64,000 bases of DNA from Paenibacillus sp. URB8-2 (GTDB lineage Bacteria > Bacillota > Bacilli > Paenibacillales > Paenibacillaceae): assembly GCF_013393385.1 (NCBI RefSeq), contig NZ_AP023239.1, positions 4,340,001 to 4,404,000 of the forward strand. The letters are read 5' to 3'. The notes below the pieces were generated by a model that did not search any database, was not told the DNA's origin, and was given only the letters and a program-made list of their open reading frames with translations. Positions 26,602 to 36,440 of the stretch are shown piece by piece. The position numbers and the translations under genes were made by a program. Position 1 is the first letter of the stretch, and each line of letters starts with the position of its first letter.

Positions 26602-27747
26602 TTACACCGCGTTTGGAGCCTGCTTCCGCTCTTCCAACAGCCATTTCACCAACAAGGATTCCGGCACATTCCCTTTGCTCGCCTCGGCATAATCCCGGAC
26701 ACGTACCAGCAGTCTGGCCGCCATCTCGGGGTCAGCTTCAAGTCCCTGTTTGCCAAGTACATGGGCAACGCCGCCCGTCCCGGAATGCTTGCCAAGCACA
26801 AAATTGTGCTCACGGCCGACTTCCGACGGATTGAAGGTCTGGTAAGTCTCCCTATCCTTCATCAGTCCGTCCACATGTATGCCCGATTCATGTGTGAAGG
26901 CTAGCTTGCCGACAATCGGTTTAGAGTCTCCAACGCTGCGTCCCGAAGCCGCGATTACCATATCCGCGGCAAGCTTAAGCAGCTCGGCTCGAATGGCGGT
27001 GTCGCCGCCGTACAAGTAACGCCAGGCCAGCGCCACTTCCTCCATCGGCGCATTCCCGGTGCGCTCCCCAATTCCCGCGACCGTCGTACTCGCCCACGTC
27101 GCACCCGCGGCGATGCCGCTCAGCGTGTTCGCGACAGCCAGTCCGAAATCGTTATGGCAGTGCACTTCAAGTTCCACATCCGGCGGTACAGCTCCAAGCA
27201 GGGCGCTTACCCGCTGAGCCATCTGTCCGGGATGATGTGCGGATACCGTATCCGCATAACGGAACCATCTTACGCCGCATTCCTTATAAAGACAATTGAC
27301 CAATTCCACCAGAAAATCCATATCCGCACGGGATGAATCTTCCATACCGACCGACACGGTCATACCCAGTCCTACTGCATATTCCGCCGCACGAAGCAGC
27401 TTCGTTAAGCCTTCAACAGGCGTAAGCCCGAGCTTGCCGCGAAGCTGAACTTCAGAGACGGGAATGGAAACATGGCACCAATTCACTCCCGTCGCCCAAG
27501 CCTTGTCAATATCGCTTTTGAGCGCACGGTTCCAGGTCATCAGCTTGATGGGAAGACCGAGCGCGGCAATAGCCGCGATGTCCTCCTGCTCCCGTACTCC
27601 CATAGCCGGAATACCAATCTCCGCCTGCTCTACACCGCACTCCGACAGCAATCTTGCGATTTCCAGCTTTTCCGCCCTCGTGAATGAAACCCCAGCCGCC
27701 TGTTCGCCGTCCCTTAGCGTCGTGTCACATAGCTTGAGACTTTTCAC
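26602..27747 (-). CDS. nifV: Homocitrate synthase NifV
   Basis: Condenses acetyl-CoA and 2-oxoglutarate into homocitrate, the organic ligand of the FeMo-cofactor. 381 residues, GTG start overlapping the hesA stop as GTGA, with AGAAGGAGG ribosome site. The HMGL-like TIM barrel has the catalytic opening CDTTLRDGEQAAGVSF, metal-site segment HCHNDFGLAVANTLSG and the C-terminal LAFTHESGIHVDGLMKD, as in NifV and 2-isopropylmalate synthases. The context at the end of the nif operon and the length, without the LeuA regulatory domain, decide for NifV. Confidence 0.95.
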   Translation of the reverse strand: MKSLKLCDTTLRDGEQAAGVSFTRAEKLEIARLLSECGVEQAEIGIPAMGVREQEDIAAIAALGLPIKLMTWNRALKSDIDKAWATGVNWCHVSIPVSEVQLRGKLGLTPVEGLTKLLRAAEYAVGLGMTVSVGMEDSSRADMDFLVELVNCLYKECGVRWFRYADTVSAHHPGQMAQRVSALLGAVPPDVELEVHCHNDFGLAVANTLSGIAAGATWASTTVAGIGERTGNAPMEEVALAWRYLYGGDTAIRAELLKLAADMVIAASGRSVGDSKPIVGKLAFTHESGIHVDGLMKDRETYQTFNPSEVGREHNFVLGKHSGTGGVAHVLGKQGLEADPEMAARLLVRVRDYAEASKGNVPESLLVKWLLEERKQAPNAV

Positions 27748-28499
27748 GGTTTACCTCCTTCTCCGCAGCAAGCGCAATTCGGATTACGGGTAAGTCGGAC
27801 ACTGTAAGTGGTAAAGTCGAGTGAGTTAAAGCGATGCATAATGCCGGTATAGGCCGTTCCTACCCTTGTAATCCATTTTACGGCTTCCAGCGCAGCCAGG
27901 CAACCCGCAATACCTGAGGTTGCACCCAAAACTGGAAATCCCAAGGGCTCCCACTGAGGCTTGCTATCGGGGTACAAACACTCCAGACATGGCGTTTCTC
28001 CGGGAATCATCGTTGTAAGCGATATTTCAAAGCCGTACATCGCCGCTTCCACCATCGGCTTGCCGGCGTCCACACAGAGACGGTTCAATTCGTACCGCTC
28101 CGGAAAATCATAGCGGGCGTCGATGACAATATCGGCGCTCTCAATCCAAGGTTTAGCTTTGTCGTACTCAATCTTGGAATTGTAGCCCTCGATCTCCACC
28201 TCGGGATTGAGCCGCCGCAAATGCTCCACGGCCGTGCTCATCCGCTCCATTCCCAGGTGATCGTTATCCATCAGAATCTGCCGGTTCAAGTCCGGCATAA
28301 CAATTATGCCTTCGTGCGCGAGTATCAGTTTTCCGACTCCGGCGGCTGCCAAATAAATTGCTGCCGTCCCGCCCAGGCCGCCGATACCCGCGATCATTAC
28401 CGTCGCTTCTTTTAGCGCCTTCTGTCCGCTCTCTCCGAGCAGTTTCAACTGCCGTGCATACCGCTGCTGCTCCACCAATCCGGCCAATGCGTGCTCCAT
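27744..28499 (-). CDS. hesA: HesA/ThiF/MoeB-family adenylyltransferase
   Basis: 251-residue E1-like enzyme. It has the nucleotide motif IAGIGGLGGTAAIYLAAAGV, the substrate aspartate and arginine stretch MPDLNRQILMDNDHLG, and two Cys pairs (PCLECLYP and CACCGE) that hold zinc. In cyanobacterial and Paenibacillus nif clusters hesA sits between nifX and nifV; it is thought to help metal or sulfur handling for nitrogenase maturation, but its exact reaction is not established. GGAGGT lies eight bases before the ATG. Transcribed with nifV by direct overlap. Confidence 0.92.
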   Translation of the reverse strand: MEHALAGLVEQQRYARQLKLLGESGQKALKEATVMIAGIGGLGGTAAIYLAAAGVGKLILAHEGIIVMPDLNRQILMDNDHLGMERMSTAVEHLRRLNPEVEIEGYNSKIEYDKAKPWIESADIVIDARYDFPERYELNRLCVDAGKPMVEAAMYGFEISLTTMIPGETPCLECLYPDSKPQWEPLGFPVLGATSGIAGCLAALEAVKWITRVGTAYTGIMHRFNSLDFTTYSVRLTRNPNCACCGEGGKP

Positions 28500-28578
28500 C
28501 GTCTTCTACCTCCGTTATCGCTCATGGTTTAATAGTTTCATATAGTATAGAATCGGAGGTGTTTCCTGACAGTGAAGT

Positions 28579-29139
28579 TTATCCCTCCAGACTGAGCAAT
28601 CCGTGCACAGCAGTCAGTTCTTTATATTTATCCAAAAAGGCAAGACCCTCTTCTATGCAAGCAACCCCATAGGCAACCGTCTTGTCCAGGGAAGTGAACG
28701 GGAACGGAAAGCCTGCGCGGAGGCTCTTCATCACAAGGATAACGCGGCCGCTATAGAGCAGCCCGCGTCCGAAACCCTCAACGTTGATTTCCGCAGAGCT
28801 TTGAATCATCAAGCCGCAGTTCTCTTCTATCACGCCGGCGATGGCCTGGAACAATACCGGTACCTGGCGGCGGACCTCATCGGATGCGGTGCAGTTGAAG
28901 TCCGACTTAGCTTTATCCTCCGCTGATGCCAAGAACAGCTTCGCAATCTTCTCATCAGGAGTAAGGGCCGCATGCCGGCCGAAATAATCGCTTGCGCTAA
29001 GGAGATCGTTCAAACGGCGGATAAGATGAGCCGCCTTTTCAGGATCGGGGGCCGGTTTGGAACGGCGCTTCGGCAATGCCGGTTGTCTTTCAGCCGGTTG
29101 TTCATTCGCAGATGCGATTTCGTTAGCCGTTTGATCCAT
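28579..29139 (-). CDS. NifX-associated nitrogen fixation protein (DUF269)
   Basis: 186 residues from ATG 29139, which overlaps the end of nifX by 17 bases and has GGAAGGAG upstream; an earlier frame at 29220 lies inside nifX and is rejected. The C-terminal two thirds fit the DUF269 (NifX-associated) family: HLIRRLNDLLSASDYFG, GFGRGLLYSGRVILVMKSLR, FPFPFTSLDKTVAYGVACIE. The N-terminal 45 residues are a proline/lysine-rich, probably flexible tail. It is found only with nif genes; a cofactor-handling role is likely but unproven. Confidence 0.88.
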   Translation of the reverse strand: MDQTANEIASANEQPAERQPALPKRRSKPAPDPEKAAHLIRRLNDLLSASDYFGRHAALTPDEKIAKLFLASAEDKAKSDFNCTASDEVRRQVPVLFQAIAGVIEENCGLMIQSSAEINVEGFGRGLLYSGRVILVMKSLRAGFPFPFTSLDKTVAYGVACIEEGLAFLDKYKELTAVHGLLSLEG

Positions 29140-29524
29140 TAACCCCAGCTCCTTCCTCTTCCTCCGCGCGAAGCACCTTGGCCAGCCACATAGGAGGCTT
29201 GCCTTGCAGCATGTCCGCAAGCCGTTTTACCTGCTCATCAATCGGACTGCCAAATTGCACTTTGACCGGCATGATTTTGCGACGGGTCACCTTTGCCGCC
29301 GCCGAGGCTCCAATCTGCATCAGAAAGATCAGCGTGCAATCGGCAATAGCCTCGATCCGGCTGTCAATCTTGCCCATTTCATCCTGGGCTGCAATGTCGG
29401 GTATTCTGCGGAGCTCCACAAGCTCACTGCTGCTCTTTGTAATGTTATAAATGGCAAACATCGAACTTTGCCCGAAGTGGGCATTTACACGAACTCCGTC
29501 ATCTGTGGCGAACGCGACTTTCAC
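29123..29524 (-). CDS. nifX: FeMo-cofactor carrier protein NifX
   Basis: 133 residues of the NifX/NifB-C/NafY fold. GTG start at 29524, inside the end of nifN (26-base overlap), with GGGAGGCGGA before it. MKVAFATDDGVRVNAHFGQSS is the typical start, and CTLIFLMQIGASAAAKVTRRK the cofactor-binding part. NifX holds the NifB-cofactor and later precursors between NifB and the NifEN scaffold. Downstream DUF269 is its usual partner. Confidence 0.93.
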   Translation of the reverse strand: MKVAFATDDGVRVNAHFGQSSMFAIYNITKSSSELVELRRIPDIAAQDEMGKIDSRIEAIADCTLIFLMQIGASAAAKVTRRKIMPVKVQFGSPIDEQVKRLADMLQGKPPMWLAKVLRAEEEEGAGVNGSNG

Positions 29525-30827
29525 GATGCTCCGCCTCCCTTCTCATCAATAGATTGCCTGCTTTATTGGTCCACTCCATCGCACCGCGATAGCCGACGGA
29601 GACATTCATATAAGATCCAAGCTCATTCCAAATCGGGAAGCCCGCAGCCAGGAAAGCCGCTCCGATACGTTCAGCTCCTGCTATTCCGTGTGAACTGCTG
29701 ATCCACAGATCGGCTCCGCTTCCCAGAACTTCGGCGTCATCCAGATCGCCGACCCATACTTCACGTTCCATTTCGGCTACTACCGGAGTTTCGTAGGAAG
29801 TAATGAGCGCTTTTTGTTCAACTCCCAGTTCATCAAGCCACTCCGATACGGAACGCAGATGATCCGGCTCAAGCGCAGCAAGCGCGGAGACGCCGGCGAA
29901 CTGAAAGTGTGCATCAAGCATGCAGTCAAGCAGGTTTTCCCGCTGCCAACAGTACCGGATTGGAACAGGAACTCCGCTGATTTGATGCAGAAAATTCAGC
30001 AGCTCGTCGGATGCCTTAAGTCCCATCGTTCCCTGGAACACTTTGTAGGGCGTTCCCAGAGCGTTATGCAATCTTCTTGCCGGACGCTCCATGCTGGCGC
30101 CAAAGGCGATTGTAAGTCCCGACTGCAGGCTCTGCAGCATGGAATCCAAAGGAACACCGCCTCTGGTCAGCGGCGAGAATCCCGTAAGCAGATGCCCTGA
30201 CAAAGAAGTCGAAATATCAGGAAGCGCGATAACCTCGAAGCCGAAGGAAGATACGATTTCCTTTAGCTCCATTACGTCACCGGGCGTGAGATACGAACCC
30301 GGGAGCAGCGTAATTTGGCGGGAATTCACGTTTCGCTGTCCCCTGAGACCAGCCTGCTGAATCAGTTCATCGACCATCGCTTCTACGGTTACGCTGTATC
30401 CCGATTCCAGCGATCCGCGAAAATCGGGCAGCGTTACAGAGAAGGCAAGCCCGCCGCGCATATTCCGCTCTCTCTTGTATGACTTCAGCATGCTCTGGTA
30501 ATCCACTCCGGCAACATCGGTCAATTCAGTCCCGATAATCCCGATAATATCGGGGCGATGCTTGGACAGCACCGCATTCAGAGCCTCTTCTAAATTTCGG
30601 TTCGCGTCAAAAATAACGTCCATTTCCTGAAGCGCGGAGGTTTGCACCGCAATCGGTTCGCGAAAATGACGGGTTAGAAGCGCTTTGGGAAAAGCGCTGC
30701 AGCCCTGCGAACCATGGACAATCGGCATCGCCCGGTAGCAGCCCTGCATAGCCAGGACGCCGCCCAAAGACTGCCCGATTTTGAGGGGATTGACCGATAC
30801 CGGTTTGCTTCGTCTCTTAACGGTCAT
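29499..30827 (-). CDS. nifN: Nitrogenase cofactor scaffold subunit NifN
   Basis: Partner of NifE in the NifEN complex, on which the FeMo-cofactor is matured. The ATG at 30827 overlaps nifE by 11 bases and has AAGGAGGG upstream; an in-frame start at 30866 would lie in nifE. 442 residues, homologous to NifK: HGSQGCSAFPKALLTRHFREP keeps one cluster cysteine, while the CxxC of NifK is replaced by GIIGTELTDVAG, as in other NifN proteins. The tail overlaps nifX, so expression is coupled. Confidence 0.95.
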   Translation of the reverse strand: MTVKRRSKPVSVNPLKIGQSLGGVLAMQGCYRAMPIVHGSQGCSAFPKALLTRHFREPIAVQTSALQEMDVIFDANRNLEEALNAVLSKHRPDIIGIIGTELTDVAGVDYQSMLKSYKRERNMRGGLAFSVTLPDFRGSLESGYSVTVEAMVDELIQQAGLRGQRNVNSRQITLLPGSYLTPGDVMELKEIVSSFGFEVIALPDISTSLSGHLLTGFSPLTRGGVPLDSMLQSLQSGLTIAFGASMERPARRLHNALGTPYKVFQGTMGLKASDELLNFLHQISGVPVPIRYCWQRENLLDCMLDAHFQFAGVSALAALEPDHLRSVSEWLDELGVEQKALITSYETPVVAEMEREVWVGDLDDAEVLGSGADLWISSSHGIAGAERIGAAFLAAGFPIWNELGSYMNVSVGYRGAMEWTNKAGNLLMRREAEHRESRVRHR

Positions 30828-32178
30828 AGTTGCCCTCCTTATCCCATGGAGCAGGCGATGACGCAAGCTTCCAGATCGGATTGACCATGGAATCTACCAG
30901 TTCCTTGGCCAGCCGAAGCAGACCTTCGTATCCCGCATAGGCTTTATGCCGCTCCTGGTTGATGTCCACAAACGGTATCTGTTCTTTCATTGCAACATAC
31001 ATATTCCGCCCGCCGGCAATCATAATGTCGGCTTTGCGTTCCTTCACCGTCTTGATAATGCGGCTTGCTCCGCCTTCCGGAATGTATTCCGTATCATCGC
31101 CTACCCGGTCGGCAATCCGCTGCACATCTTCATCCGAGCTTTTGTTGGTGCCTACGCCCACGACTTGAATGCCAAGTTCTTTCAGCGCCGAAATGACCGA
31201 CCAGCTCTTTACTCCGCCTGTATAAAGCACCGCTTTTTTTCCTTTGAGAATTTTGCGGTACGGACGCAAATCATGAGCCAGCCTGTTCTCTTCGCGCTCT
31301 GTCAACCGGTCTACCCGGCGTTCCATTTCCCTGTCGTTCAGCAGGAAGGCCATCTGGCGCAAAGAATAGGTCGTCTCTTTCGCGCCATAGAACGATCCTT
31401 CAAAATACGGTATGCCGTACTTGGATTCCATCTGCTTCGCCAGTCCAAGCAGGGCGCGGCTGCATACGACCATATTGGCTTTCGCGCGATGCGCCCAAGT
31501 AATCTCCTTGTATCTGGCGTCGCCCGTAATGCGGGATAGAAGCGTAATTCCCGCTTGGTTCATCAACTTCTCAATGTCCCACATCTCGCCGGCGATGTTA
31601 TACTCACCAATCAGGTTCACACCAAGCGGAGTCTCTTGCTCCGGTTCTCCCGTACCGATAACATATTGGAGCAGCGCATCGCCCGCGAGCCGGTTGCCGA
31701 GATTTTTGCTTCCGACAAAGCCGGGGCTGTTGACAGGCACTATCGGAATAGCCAGACGATCCGACGCCTCTTTACAGACGGCATCCATATCTTCGCCGAT
31801 CAGCGCCGTAACACAGGTTGAATATACAAAGATAGCCGGAGGCGCAAAACGCCCGGCAATATAGTCGATGCTGTCTTTCAGCTTTTTTTCGCCGCCAAAA
31901 ATGATGTCATTATTACTTAAATCCGTCGCAAAGCCGTATTGAGAGAGGCTGGGTCCACTCGAAAGGCTTCCCCGGCTTTCCCAACTGTTGCCGGCACAAG
32001 CGACCGGTCCATGCACGAGATGCGCAGCATCCATAATCGGAAGCAATGTAATTTGCGCTCCGTCGAAGGAGCATCCTCCAGCTGCCTCGCCCGGTTTTGG
32101 CCGTGGACAAGGCTTGGATTTGGGAGCCAGGCTCCCGCAGGCCTGATCGTCTAACTCTTCCTTTCGAATAGGCTCCAT
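30817..32178 (-). CDS. nifE: Nitrogenase cofactor scaffold subunit NifE
   Basis: Forms the NifEN scaffold with NifN. 453 residues from the ATG at 32178, chosen for its GAAGGAG ribosome site; longer frames (to 32307) have none. Cluster cysteines match NifD positions: Cys36 (GGCSFDGAQ), Cys61 (GPVACAGNSWE) and Cys122 (YSTCVTALIGED). These hold the [4Fe-4S] cluster shared with NifN. It follows nifK after a gap of about 230 bases that carries a long stem-loop, so nifEN may be less abundant than nifHDK mRNA. Confidence 0.95.
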   Translation of the reverse strand: MEPIRKEELDDQACGSLAPKSKPCPRPKPGEAAGGCSFDGAQITLLPIMDAAHLVHGPVACAGNSWESRGSLSSGPSLSQYGFATDLSNNDIIFGGEKKLKDSIDYIAGRFAPPAIFVYSTCVTALIGEDMDAVCKEASDRLAIPIVPVNSPGFVGSKNLGNRLAGDALLQYVIGTGEPEQETPLGVNLIGEYNIAGEMWDIEKLMNQAGITLLSRITGDARYKEITWAHRAKANMVVCSRALLGLAKQMESKYGIPYFEGSFYGAKETTYSLRQMAFLLNDREMERRVDRLTEREENRLAHDLRPYRKILKGKKAVLYTGGVKSWSVISALKELGIQVVGVGTNKSSDEDVQRIADRVGDDTEYIPEGGASRIIKTVKERKADIMIAGGRNMYVAMKEQIPFVDINQERHKAYAGYEGLLRLAKELVDSMVNPIWKLASSPAPWDKEGNYDR

Positions 32179-32358
32179 CGGATTATCATCTCCTTCGCTA
32201 AGACTCAGTGCTTCAATATTCATAACACCCGGATTAAAATAACTGAAATAAATATGGAAAGAACGACACGTTGGACCCCAATCCTCATTGTCCCGACACT
32301 GTTCCAAAAACTATCATCCATACAAATTATAACATAATTCCTCTGTAAAATAGGATGA

Positions 32359-32397
32359 GGGAGCAGATTTATCCAAGATAAATCTGCTCCCTTTTTT
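32359..32397. terminator. Perfect 15-bp stem-loop between nifK and nifE
   Basis: GGGAGCAGATTTATC (32359-32373) pairs exactly with GATAAATCTGCTCCC (32377-32391) around CAA. On the plus strand six T follow, a textbook terminator against antisense transcription. On the nif (minus) strand TCATCC follows instead of a U-tract. There it is more likely an mRNA end-protector or partial terminator, 10 bases after the nifK stop. Confidence 0.85.
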
Positions 32398-32406
32398 ACC
32401 TATTGA

Positions 32407-33960
32407 TTAGCGAACCAAATCACCGAAACCGGACTCGTTGTTGTCCAACTGATCGAGGACAATATTGACAATCAAGGTCAGCAGATTCAGTGCTCCTTGG
32501 TAGCCGATAATCGGATTGCGATGCATATGATGACGGTCAAAGATCGGGAAGCCTACACGGACCAGCGGTACTCCCGCATCCTTGGCGGCGAATTTAACGT
32601 GCGAGCTGCCGATGGCCAGGTCAACCGGATCGTTAAGCAGCAGCGAACGCAGGTGCCAAAGGTCTTTGCCCACATAGACAGTTGCTTCGGAACCGTAAGG
32701 ACTGGATGCCAGCAGTTCTTCAACTTCAAGCTTCCACTTCTTGCCGTCGAATTCAACGTCGCCGTTCGAGCACAGAATGTGTACCGGCTCAATGCCGACT
32801 TCAAGGCAGAATCCGATAAGGCCAAGCAGCAGGTCAGGGTCGCCAGCAAGCGCAACACGTTTGCCATGCAGGTAAGGATGGCTGTCAGCGTAAGCATCAA
32901 CCACGCGTCCGCGTTCTTCGGTGAGCGATGCCGGAACCGGAAGTCCAGTCAGTTCGCTGATAGCTGCGAGCAGCTTATCCGTAGCTTTTACGCCGAGCGG
33001 AGTGGACAAGGAGGAAACTTGTTGTTTCCAGGTTCCGCTGATATATTCTTGAGTCTTCTTCAGAGTATATTTTTGCAGTACGAGCGAACCCAGCGCGTTA
33101 GCGGCTTTCGGAACATCGGCAAGCTTCGTTCCGCCATAGTAGTACTCATATTCGCCGGTAGCCGGGGAATCGTAGTTGCCGCTGTGATCGCCGAGAATCG
33201 TGTACTTCGTATCGAAAGCGTTCAGGATTTTGCGGATTTCAGCAAAGTTGCCTGTGTAAGGCTCGAATCCGAGCAGTACGTTCAGCTTCTCGCCTTCTTC
33301 GCCAGTACCCGGTGCGGCAGTCAGGCCGGAACGGTCAAACAGCTGGTTCAGAATGTTCTTGATCATTGCGTCATACCCAGTAATATGCGAGCCGATGAAG
33401 CTAGGCGTGTTGGCATACGTAACAGGGAAATCTTCGGCGATAGCGCCTTTTTGACGAGCATTGCCGATAAAGGCCGTCAGATCGTCACCGATAACTTCCG
33501 CCATACAAGTGGTACATACGGCTACCATCTCCGGTTTGTACAGAGCAACGGCGTTCTCCAGACCGTCGATCATGTTGCTCATGCCGCCGAATACGGCTGC
33601 ATCCTCAGTCATCGAGGAAGAAACGGCTGGCGTAGGTTCTTTAAAGTGACGGCTTAAATGGCTGCGGAAGTAAGAGTTACAGCCTTGCGATCCGTGTACG
33701 AACGGCAGTGTTTTTTCGAATCCGAGTGCTGCCATAACCGATCCGAGCGGTTGGCAAGCTTTGTGAGGATTGATAACGACCGCTTTACGTTCAAAGTTCT
33801 TTTCCATATACTCCGCAGATTGGGAGTAAGCGAGCGCTTCTGCTGTTTCCTGCTCAGTGCAAGGCGCTTCAAATTGTTTCTTGTTCTCACGCTGTTGTAC
33901 ATAGCGTTCTTCCGTAAACAAGGTGTTGTAGTCTGGAATGTTTATTCTTTCCTTACTCAT
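32407..33960 (-). CDS. nifK: Nitrogenase MoFe protein beta subunit NifK
   Basis: 517 residues; with NifD forms the alpha2-beta2 MoFe protein. P-cluster ligands are visible: Cys69 (PHKACQPLG), Cys94 ([13 protein letters not shown]) and Cys152 ([12 protein letters not shown]). The N-terminal extension before residue 60 is of the usual NifK length. Start overlaps the nifD stop as ATGA, giving 1:1 coupled translation. A strong stem-loop follows ten bases after the stop. Confidence 0.97.
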   Translation of the reverse strand: MSKERINIPDYNTLFTEERYVQQRENKKQFEAPCTEQETAEALAYSQSAEYMEKNFERKAVVINPHKACQPLGSVMAALGFEKTLPFVHGSQGCNSYFRSHLSRHFKEPTPAVSSSMTEDAAVFGGMSNMIDGLENAVALYKPEMVAVCTTCMAEVIGDDLTAFIGNARQKGAIAEDFPVTYANTPSFIGSHITGYDAMIKNILNQLFDRSGLTAAPGTGEEGEKLNVLLGFEPYTGNFAEIRKILNAFDTKYTILGDHSGNYDSPATGEYEYYYGGTKLADVPKAANALGSLVLQKYTLKKTQEYISGTWKQQVSSLSTPLGVKATDKLLAAISELTGLPVPASLTEERGRVVDAYADSHPYLHGKRVALAGDPDLLLGLIGFCLEVGIEPVHILCSNGDVEFDGKKWKLEVEELLASSPYGSEATVYVGKDLWHLRSLLLNDPVDLAIGSSHVKFAAKDAGVPLVRVGFPIFDRHHMHRNPIIGYQGALNLLTLIVNIVLDQLDNNESGFGDLVR

Positions 33961-35414
33961 ACGCTCGCCCCCTCTGGCTGTACTTTTTCTTTCTTGTCAA
34001 ACAAATTCCAAATCGGGTTGTTCACAGTCATATCCATGTCCTTGGCAAAAATCTTGAAGCCGTCGAAGCCATGGTACGGACCGCTGTAATCCCAGGAGTG
34101 CATTTGACGGAACGGAATACCCATTTTGTGGTATACGTATTTTTCCTTAACACCCGATCCCATAAGGTCGATGTTCAATTTTTGAGCGAGCTCTTCCAAC
34201 TCGTAAGCTGTCGGATCGTCCATGATGATCGATCCTGTCTGCATATCAGGGAAGGTTCTTTCATAGTCGTCTTTATGAGCAAATTCGTAGCCCGTAGCAA
34301 CGATTTCCATGCCCAGATCTTCGTAAGCGCCGATGGTGTGGCGGGAACGCAGACCACCGATCAGCAGCATAACTTTCTTGCCTTCCAGACGAGGTCTGTA
34401 TTTGCCGATGATGGCATCCATTTGCGGCTTGTATTTGGCGATAACCTTCTCGCAGTTTTCTTGGATCGTTGCGTCGAACTTGGCAGCGATCGCGCGCAGG
34501 CTCTCGTAAGTTTTCGACGGTCCGAAGAAGTTGTACTCCATCCACGGAATACCGTAAGCTTTTTCCATATGATCAACCATGTAGTTCATGGAACGGTGGC
34601 AGTGAATCAGGTTCATCTTCGCTTTGTGGGCGATTTCCAACTCGTTCAGTGTGCCGTCGCCGGACCATTGAGCGATTACGCGCAGACCCATTTCTTCCAA
34701 CAGGATACGGGAAGCCCAAGCGTCGCCGCCGATGTTATAGTCACCGATGATATTTACATCGTAAGGACCCGTTTCGGCCAAATCCGCTTTACCCATTACA
34801 AAGTCGCGGATGGCATCGTTCGCGATATGGTGACCAAGTGATTGGCTGACGCCGCGGAAACCTTCGCAACGTACAGGAACGATTGGCATTTCCAGTTCTT
34901 TGGTCATTTTCTTCGATACTGCTTCAATATCGTCGCCGATCAGACCGACCGGACATTCGGATTGAACAGAGATACCTTTAGCCAGCGGGAACATTTCCTT
35001 GATCTCGCGGCAGATGATTTCCAGCTTCTTGTCGCCGCCGAAGACGATATCCGTCTCTTGGAAATCACTTGTGATTTGCATTGCAGTGAAGTTGTCGATA
35101 CCAAGCGTACCGTTCGCATAGTTACGGCGAGTACCCCAGCTGTATTGTCCGCAGCCAACCGGGCCATGGGAGATGTGAACCATATCCTTGATTGGTCCCC
35201 ATACCACGCCTTTGGAACCGGCATAGGAGCAACCGCGCGGCGTCATTACGCCCGGACGGGATTTAATGTTCGATTTCAGGGAGCAACTGCAGGATTCCTT
35301 GGTTTCTTCCGTGTTAATCTGAAAGTGCTTTTTACGGTCTTTTTTCGCTTTATCGGGATAGGCTTCCAGTATGTCCTCAACTAACTTTTTGTTCGCCTCA
35401 ATATCCAGTCCCAT
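33957..35414 (-). CDS. nifD: Nitrogenase MoFe protein alpha subunit NifD
   Basis: 485 residues and the home of the FeMo-cofactor, where N2 is reduced to ammonia. The ATG at 35414 has AAAAGGAGG seven bases upstream. P-cluster ligands Cys62 (GCSYAGSKG), Cys88 ([10 protein letters not shown]) and Cys154 ([12 protein letters not shown]) fall at the same numbers as in Azotobacter. The cofactor ligands are Cys272 (IHCHRSMNY) and His439 ([13 protein letters not shown]). Nothing in these sites is altered. It is separated from nifH by 141 bases with a stem-loop and overlaps nifK by four bases. Confidence 0.97.
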   Translation of the reverse strand: MGLDIEANKKLVEDILEAYPDKAKKDRKKHFQINTEETKESCSCSLKSNIKSRPGVMTPRGCSYAGSKGVVWGPIKDMVHISHGPVGCGQYSWGTRRNYANGTLGIDNFTAMQITSDFQETDIVFGGDKKLEIICREIKEMFPLAKGISVQSECPVGLIGDDIEAVSKKMTKELEMPIVPVRCEGFRGVSQSLGHHIANDAIRDFVMGKADLAETGPYDVNIIGDYNIGGDAWASRILLEEMGLRVIAQWSGDGTLNELEIAHKAKMNLIHCHRSMNYMVDHMEKAYGIPWMEYNFFGPSKTYESLRAIAAKFDATIQENCEKVIAKYKPQMDAIIGKYRPRLEGKKVMLLIGGLRSRHTIGAYEDLGMEIVATGYEFAHKDDYERTFPDMQTGSIIMDDPTAYELEELAQKLNIDLMGSGVKEKYVYHKMGIPFRQMHSWDYSGPYHGFDGFKIFAKDMDMTVNNPIWNLFDKKEKVQPEGASV

Positions 35415-35480
35415 TCGTTGAGCCTCCTTTTTCATATGCAGGACTTTGCCTCCTGCGTGGCATTTGATCTTTTAATTCCA

Positions 35481-35517
35481 TCCGGTGAATGACCGTCTCT
35501 CCACTCCATTCACCGGA
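35481..35517 (-). other. Stem-loop between nifH and nifD
   Basis: TCCGGTGAATG (35481-35491) pairs exactly with CATTCACCGGA (35507-35517), an 11-bp stem with a 15-base loop. On the nif strand no U-tract follows. Structures at this place in other diazotrophs stabilise a separate nifH mRNA; the same role is inferred here. Confidence 0.7.
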
Positions 35518-35555
35518 TAATTTCTATTGTTACGCGAAGCTCGTTCGCTTTATTA

Positions 35556-36440
<885 letters not shown>

